From Jacaranda mimosifolia (lineage: Eukaryota; Streptophyta; Magnoliopsida; Lamiales; Bignoniaceae), in the NCBI GenBank assembly GCA_018894105.1, contig CM032119.1:19609246-19673245 (forward strand): a stretch of 64,000 bases of DNA. Direction: 5' to 3'. Of this stretch, positions 58,533 to 64,000 are shown in pieces. The notes below the pieces were generated by a model. It was not told the origin of the DNA, searched no databases, and saw nothing but the letters and a program-made list of their open reading frames with translations. The first letter of the stretch is position 1; the number at the start of each line of letters is the position of its first letter. Made by a program: the position numbers and the translations under genes.

Positions 58533-60580
58533 ATCTCCCACTTGCCCTAAAGCTAATTCCCCATAGTTTTGAGACCTATCTTCACAACATGTCCTTCAAA
58601 GACCTTTTGCATTAGGAGTTTTGTCAGTAAATCTGCTATATTTTCTTTCGAGATAACTCTTTCCACTCGAATGTTGCCTCTACCTACGATCTCCCCGATC
58701 AAATGGTATTACCTCAAAATGTGCTTGGATCGCTGATGAGATCTTAGCTCCTTAGCTTGTGCAACCGCACCATTGGTGTCACAGAAAACAACTACAGGTT
58801 CAGACATGTTAGGTACTACATCTAATTTTTGGATGAAGTTTTTTATCCAAACTCTTTCTTTTGCAGTTTTCGAAGCCGCAATATATTCTACCTCAGTAGC
58901 TGAATCGATCATGGTATCTTGTTTGGAACTCTTCCAACTTACCACGCCGCCATTACAGAAAAATATAAATTCAAAAGTGGATTTTAGGTCGTCTACATTG
59001 GATTAGAAACTAGAATCTAAAAACCCTCGAGCTTCAATTCTTCATTGTTGTATACCAAATATAAATCTCTCAAGTACTTAAGGATTGCTTTAACGGCTTT
59101 TTTGTGGCATTTACCAGGGTTGGATTGAAAGTAGCTCGTAACTTTTAGAATGTGAGCTACATCCGATCTTGTACATTGAACGGCATACATTTTGCTCCCT
59201 ATGGCGGACGCATAAGGTATGTGGGATATTTTACTTCTCTCATCGACAGTCTTAGGGGCCATAGACTTGGAGAGACAAAGACCATGTCCCATTGGGATGA
59301 ATCCCTTCATGGATTCTTCTATACTAAACCTCTTTAGTATCTTGTCAATGTACGGTGTTTGGGAAAGCTCCAACATCCTCCTCAATCTATCTCTATAGAT
59401 AATATTCCTAACACATAGGATGCTTATCCCAAATCCTTCATGGAAATTTGAGTAGATAACTATGCTTTAGTACACTTTAACATGCCTACCTCATTCCTAA
59501 TGAGAAGGATGTCATCGACATAAAGCATAATAAATTGTACATTATTCCCACTCGCCTTCTTATACACATAAGGTTCGTACACATTTTTGATAAAGCCAAA
59601 TGATTTAACCATTTTATCAAAACATATGTTTCAACTTCAGGATGCTTGCTTGAGTCCATAAATGGATCTCTCGAGTTTGCAAACCTTTTGCTTGCTCCCT
59701 TTAGATGTAAAACCTTGTGGTTGCTCCATATAGATTTCTTCTTCAATATTGCCATTGAGGAAAGTGGTTTTCACATCCATTTGCCATATCTCATAGTCAT
59801 AATATGTTGCTATAGCAAGCAAAATCCGAATGGACTTAGGCATTGCAACCGGTGAAAAGGTTTCCTCGAAATCAATACCAAGTCTTTGAGTATAACCTTT
59901 TGCCACTAGTCACGCCTTAAAGGTCATTACCTCTCCATAAACTCCTAGCTTTCACTTATAGATACACTTGCAACCAACGAGTATGATACCCTCCTGTGGA
60001 TCTACCAAAATATATACTTTGTTGGAGTAATAGAGTCCATTTCGGATCTCATGGCATTGAGCTAATGTTGTGAGTTTATGTCCAACATAACTTTCTCATA
60101 GGTCTTCAAAATTCAATTGGCCCATCTCATGAAGAAATTCGAACCTTTTAGGTTCCTTCTTGATTCGGTCCGACCGTCTTAGAGGTTGTGTATAAGGCTC
60201 GCTACTTATTTCCATCGCTTGTGGGATTTGATGATCATCTTGAACTTTATCAAGTTTTTCAACTAGGCCTTTTCTATCTAATAGAAATTTCTTTTCCAAA
60301 AAAGTGGCATTCCTCGAGACAACCACCTTTTATTCCGAGCGATCATAGAAATAATAACCCATAGACTTTCTAGGGTATTCCATAAACTTGCACAAGAAGG
60401 ATCAACGATCCAACTTGTCTCCCACTAACCACTTGACGTAAGCAGGAGACCCCCAAACCTTTAGATAATGGTAAGAGGGTACTCTTCCATACCACATCTA
60501 ATGCGATGTCTCTAGCACTGACTTTGAGGCTACTATATTTAGTAGCATTGCCGCCGTTTCTAAGGCATATCCCCAAAAGG
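58533..60580 (-). pseudogene. Copia-D reverse transcriptase and RNase H remnant (copy 2)
   Basis: RNase H is at 58709-58945, RT at 59017-59385 and 59637-59906, and intact Y-V-D-D at 59511-59522. The linker is at 60096-60326. Blocks are as in copy 1. RNase H keeps the Glu (TEVEY), the Asp (FCDTNGA) and the SHQRSKH region. From 60427 on, the sequence missing in copy 1 appears, but it is part of the first unit of a 720-bp duplication, which puts integrase C-terminal and RT N-terminal sequence out of order. Confidence 0.9.
59861..60580. repeat. 720-bp tandem duplication, unit 1
   Basis: It repeats exactly 720 bp later as 60581-61300. The hexamer AAAAGG borders both units (59855-59860, 60575-60580, 61295-61300), a microhomology at the junction. 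The units differ at roughly one base in 15 to 20 by eye, more than most of the 12.7-kb copies, so this event is probably older. Confidence 0.9.
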
Positions 60581-61300
60581 TTTCCTCGAAATCATTTACA
60601 GGTCTTTGAGTATAACCTTTTACCACTAGTCGCACCTTAAAGGTCGTTACCTCTCCATCAACTCCTAGCTTTCGTTTATGGATACACTTGCAACCAACGG
60701 GTATGATACCCTCTAGTGGATATACCAAAATCCATACTTTGTTGGAGTAATAGAGTCCATTTCGTCTCTCATGGCATCGAGCCAATGTTGTGAGTTTTTG
60801 TCCAACATAACTTTCTCATAGGTCTTCAAAATTCAATTGGCCCATCTCATGAAGAAATTTGAACCTTTCGGGTTGCTTCTTAATTCAGTCCGACCGTCTT
60901 AGAGGTTGTGTGTAAGGCTCGCTACTTATTTCCATCGTTTGTGGGATTTGACGATCATCTTGAACTTCATCAAGTTCTTCAACCAGGCCTTTTCTATCTA
61001 ATAGAAATTTCTTTTCCAAAAAGGTGGCATTCCTCGAGACAACCACCTTTTGTTCCAAGGGATCATAGAAATAATAACCCATAGACTCTCTTAGGTATTC
61101 CATAAACTTGCACAAGGAGGATCGAGGATCCAACTTGTCTCCCACTAACCGCTTGACGTAAGCAGGAGACCCCCAAACCTTTAGATAATGGAAAGAGGGT
61201 ACTTTGCCATACCACATCTAATGCGATGTCTCTGGCACCAACTTTGAGGGTACTATATTTAGTAGCATCGCCGCCGTTTCTAAGGAATATCCCCAAAAGG
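60581..61300. repeat. 720-bp tandem duplication, unit 2
   Basis: Second unit. Its content on the minus strand is the integrase C-terminal segment (60885-61217, with YLKVWGSPAYVKRLVGDKLD and RESMGYYFYDPLEQKVVVS), the RRSDR linker and the start of RT (60498-60785). The 720 bp equal 240 codons, so the duplication alone would not have shifted the frame. Confidence 0.9.
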
Positions 61301-61726
61301 ATATAGGCACATAGGATAAGCTTATCATGGAACACGCTATGTCCAACAAGGTACGATTTCTCCTCTAGGCTACTCCATTGTGTTGGGGTATACCGGGTGG
61401 AGTCCATTAAGTGAGAATTCTATTCTCTTTTAGATAATCCAAGAATTTGGTACTTAAGTATTCTCCTCTTCAATCCAATTGAAGAGATTTAATACTAAGT
61501 CCTTTTTACTTTTCTACTTCATACCGATACTCTTTAAACATTTCAAAGGCTTCGGACTTGTACTTCATAAGATACACATGTCCGTATCAAGTATGATCAT
61601 CGATGAAGGTAATGAAGTAAGAATAGCCTCATCTCGCACTCACTCTTAGTGGGCCACACACGTCTATATGGATCAAATTCAAAGGACTAGTAGTTTGCTC
61701 CGATTGTCCTACAAAAGAAGCCTTGG
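61301..61726 (-). pseudogene. Copia-D integrase core remnant
   Basis: It aligns with the Copia-A integrase at 26901-27409. The first-Asp region lies near 61640-61690 (LNLIHIDVCGPLRVSAR in minus-strand codons) and the second-Asp region near 61430-61500. The frame 61063-61407 overlaps the end of the core and the linker in a shifted frame. It is interrupted by frameshifts. Confidence 0.8.
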
Positions 61727-62274
61727 TCATTTTCCATTTAAACAAGACTCACAAGTAAGAAGTTCCTCAATGCCACTAACCTTTAGTGCTTTGAGAACTT
61801 CTAACTTGTTCATCTTATTTTTAGAGATATGTCCAAGTCTTACATGCCAAAGAATGACATCTTCTTGGATATCTAGCTTTCTTTTACTTTGTGGAATGTG
61901 CATTAGTGAAGTTTGAGAATCTAATACGTACAATTCATTATTCAATGTACCTTGTGCAATTAAAGAGCAATTCTTTAATGCTTTCAATTTTCCATTAGAT
62001 ATAGGAAAATTATACCCTTCATTATCCAAAATGGGAATTGAAATTATATTCTTCATAAGATTTGGTACATAGAAACTTGGATCAAGTAAAATTATAGAAT
62101 TCCCTAAGTCTAACTTGATAACACCTTAGACCGTGGCAGTAGCTCTTACTCTACTTCCTAGATGGAGGATCGTATCCCCTTCATTGAGACTTTTTATTTT
62201 TTCCATCCTTTGTAACGAATTACAAAGGTGAGAACCACATAGGGTATCAAATACCCATGGGGAAGAATTAGTCA
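61727..62274 (-). pseudogene. Copia-D GAG-pre-integrase and protease remnant
   Basis: The open stretch 61727-62056 is a clear gag_pre-integrs domain (PF13976-like) with an intact H-x3-H and C-x2-C zinc set: ILWHVRLGHISKNKMNKLEV, then LTCESCLNGK. Upstream, at about 62230-62270, the aspartic protease box reads WVFDTLCGSHLC, so the Asp and Thr are kept but Gly of D-T-G is replaced by Leu. The protease would cut Gag-Pol and the zinc domain belongs to the integrase N-terminus. Confidence 0.85.
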
Positions 62275-63125
62275 TCAAGTACACATCAATAAAGTAATAT
62301 CCTTTTCAAGGGTTGCAAGATAAGCTTTGCAATTTCTTCTCCAACACCTTTTATCGCTATAATGGAAACATGTAGCATCGGTTTTAGCCTCTTTCATCTT
62401 CTTAACTTCCCCCGAACTTTTCAGGGGTTGCTTCCCTTTCAAAGAAGAACTTTTCTTTCTTCTTACCCCCTTTCTAGGACTCCTAAGGCCTTTAGACTTG
62501 GAGGAGGATGCAAGCATAACAGGCTTCTCCTTTTTCATTGTTGCCTCGGCGGTAACTAACATGTTTACCAATTTGTTAATCATCACTTCTTGCTTGGACA
62601 TGTTAAAGTTCATAACGAATTGGTCTAATGAACTTGGCAATGGTTGTAGGATCAAATCCACATAAAGGTCATTATCCACTATCACATCAAGTTGACTAAG
62701 CTTTTCAATAAGCCCGATCATTTTGAGCCCATGGTCATGGACACTCATGCCCTTAGTTATTCTACTTCTAAAGAGCTCCCTAGATAAAGCGAACCATTCT
62801 TGTCTAGTTTGGACACCATACAACTCTTGTAGGTATGCATAGATCTCACTCGCATGCTTCATATGCTCATGAGTCTTTTACAATTCATTAGACATAGTTG
62901 CCATCATGAGACACCTTATTTGTAGATCATCATCCAAAAACTTCGTCAACAATTCACAGGCCTCATTGGTGGTGTTATTGCCAATGGTTTTCAGCAGACT
63001 TTGATCAAGTACATAAGTCCTGTTTTTGGAGTCAAGCACTATTTTGAGGTTTCTCAACCAATGGCGAATTTGGGCCCGATGAGTTTATTGGTTTGCAAAA
63101 TGATTATGAGTGGATTCTTAGCCAT
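62275..63125 (-). pseudogene. Copia-D gag, best preserved of the window
   Basis: Retrotran_gag_2 capsid protein. The start at 63125 (MAKNPL-type context) leads into an N-terminal part broken before 62862. From 62862 an open frame of 195 codons runs to 62275, with IYAYLQELYGVQTRQEWFAL, IGLIEKLSQLDVIVDNDLYV, SLDQFVMNFNMSKQEVMINK and a basic linker. The knuckle at the C-terminal end, CFHYSDKRCWRRNC, has lost the second Cys and the His of CCHC. The frame from 62862 has an internal Met, not the native start. Confidence 0.88.
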
Positions 63126-64000
63126 TTTAAGTTTTGAAATTTTCAAAAATCTACAAAAAAAATTGATAAAAGAGAATATAAGCATGTGATTGAATATTGA
63201 TATTTAAAAACATGTTTATGGTCTTTCAAACATGTTTTTTCCCACTATTTTATTAAATCCTTCACCCCCTAGAAGAATTTGGAAAATCATATTTCTTGGT
63301 GAGAATTAAAACCCTAAGGACTTGTAAATGGACCCCGGTGATCGAGTGCCATCCATAAACAATTGAAAGGTAAGCAAATTTTGCTAACTGCATCATATGC
63401 AACTCTCAATATATTTTGCCTCACTTTTCATACAGACCCACGACTCATGCGATATCTACATTACTAAATGTTAAGTCAGACCTACAAATCAAACTTTGAT
63501 TCAAGACTGCTCCACGACATCCCTCGTGACCGAGTGCCAATGTGTGGGAAGCCTCAATTCCAAGGTGCATCGTACGCTATGTATATGCTCACAGCTTTCC
63601 TCCTAAGTGTGACCCCTATGATCCAGTGCTATCATACAAAATTGGTAGCATCATCATGGCATATACTATTGGTAGAAGGCATAGATTCATTAAAACTCCT
63701 TTTAATTTGTATCCATTTTGACTTAACATTTTGAAGCACTTACACATTATAAGTGGAAGAATTTTAACTTGCACGCCAAGATCTCACAAATTTTACCTTT
63801 TTATTTAGGTTTTCTATATCCTAATCCACGCATCACATACATCAATAGGATATTGAAAGCATAAATAAGTAAATGCACCTAGCATGCTCCTTGGGTGGGA
63901 TGACCATGAGCTTAACCAAGTGATGCACTTTAGAGCCATAAGGTGCACCACTTAGTTGATTTTAAATGTGTTGGTTAAATCTAGCTATTACATAAATGTA
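63126..64000 (-). other. Copia-D leader region, cut by the window end
   Basis: It holds a pre-gag hairpin with a perfect 12-bp stem (63206-63217 and 63228-63239, AAAAACATGTTT / AAACATGTTTTT) and the four-hairpin array (63328-63637). The rest aligns with the Copia-A leader up to about 29660. Confidence 0.75.
63328..63637 (-). promoter_or_regulatory. Four-hairpin leader array, Copia-D
   Basis: Stem-loops at 63328-63356 (ATGGA/TCCAT), 63432-63459 (ACAGA/TCTAC, closed by two G-U pairs on the RNA strand), 63512-63547 (CCAC..CAT / ATG..GTGG) and 63607-63637 (GTGTGA/TCATAC, one mismatch). The first stem shows a compensatory change against Copia-A (GTGGA/TCCAC). Loops 1 and 3 share GACCGAGTGCC or GATCGAGTGCC. 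Confidence 0.65.

Larger units (their letters stand above)
47717..60426. repeat. 12.7-kb tandem duplication, copy 2
   Basis: Second copy of 35012-47714. Near its start, 22 bp found in copy 1 (about 35072-35093) are missing. Beyond 60426 the sequence continues as uninterrupted Copia-D, so this copy keeps the ancestral right flank and copy 1 the ancestral left flank. Confidence 0.92.
56322..64000 (-). mobile_element. Copia-D, Ty1/copia retrotransposon, 5' end beyond the window
   Basis: 3' LTR 56322-58532, polypurine tract 58533-58547, then RNase H, RT, integrase, pre-integrase, protease, gag (start 63125) and leader up to the window end. The PBS and 5' LTR are expected about 1 kb and more to the right. 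It is the best preserved copia of the window, although still frameshifted. Confidence 0.9.

Overview
The window is nuclear DNA of a flowering plant, AT-rich and made almost entirely of decayed, nested transposable elements. No intact host gene, rRNA, tRNA or CRISPR array was recognised. The plant assignment rests on a CACTA (En/Spm) transposon with the plant-type TNP2, DUF4218 and DUF4216 modules, on Ty1/copia retrotransposons primed by initiator tRNA-Met, and on a captured piece of a plant-like signal recognition particle receptor beta gene. The species cannot be read from the sequence. All coding remnants lie on the minus strand and carry stops and frameshifts.

Layout. Positions 1-8724 hold the 5' part of a CACTA element. 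It carries the second-ORF (Transposase_24-like) remnant at 1-1251, the TNP2 transposase remnant at about 1730-5013, two captured SRPRB exons at 7346-7721, subterminal repeats, and a terminal inverted repeat at 8711-8724. A short unclassified stretch follows. At about 9080-12553 two related LTRs face each other as a large inverted repeat.

From 12554 the window is a stack of related long-LTR (about 2.2 kb) copia elements, named here A to D. Copia-A (12554-43598, target duplication TGTAT) is the host for two younger insertions. Copia-B (14329-24590) sits in its 3' LTR. Copia-C (compound insertion 32002-42562, target duplication TGAAT) sits in its 5' LTR. Copia-D begins at 43637. Each element runs 3' LTR, polypurine tract, RNase H, RT, integrase, protease, gag, a very long leader (about 1.9 kb), primer binding site and 5' LTR when read left to right on the plus strand.

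A tandem duplication of about 12.7 kb then copies the segment 35012-47714 (part of Copia-C, the right end of Copia-A and the left part of Copia-D) as 47717-60426. The second Copia-D copy continues to the end of the window. Inside it, a 720-bp tandem duplication (59861-60580 and 60581-61300) repeats the integrase/RT junction.

The most interesting signal is in the copia leaders. Between the primer binding site and gag, every element carries four regularly spaced stem-loops. The stems differ in sequence but stay complementary, including G-U pairs valid only on the transcribed strand, and the loop motif changes in step among the four hairpins of one element lineage. This looks like a selected RNA structure, perhaps for packaging, translation or Gag binding. 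Next are the SRPRB gene capture by the CACTA element, the mosaic divergence of the 12.7-kb duplication, and an LTR whose promoter region is replaced by a pol fragment.
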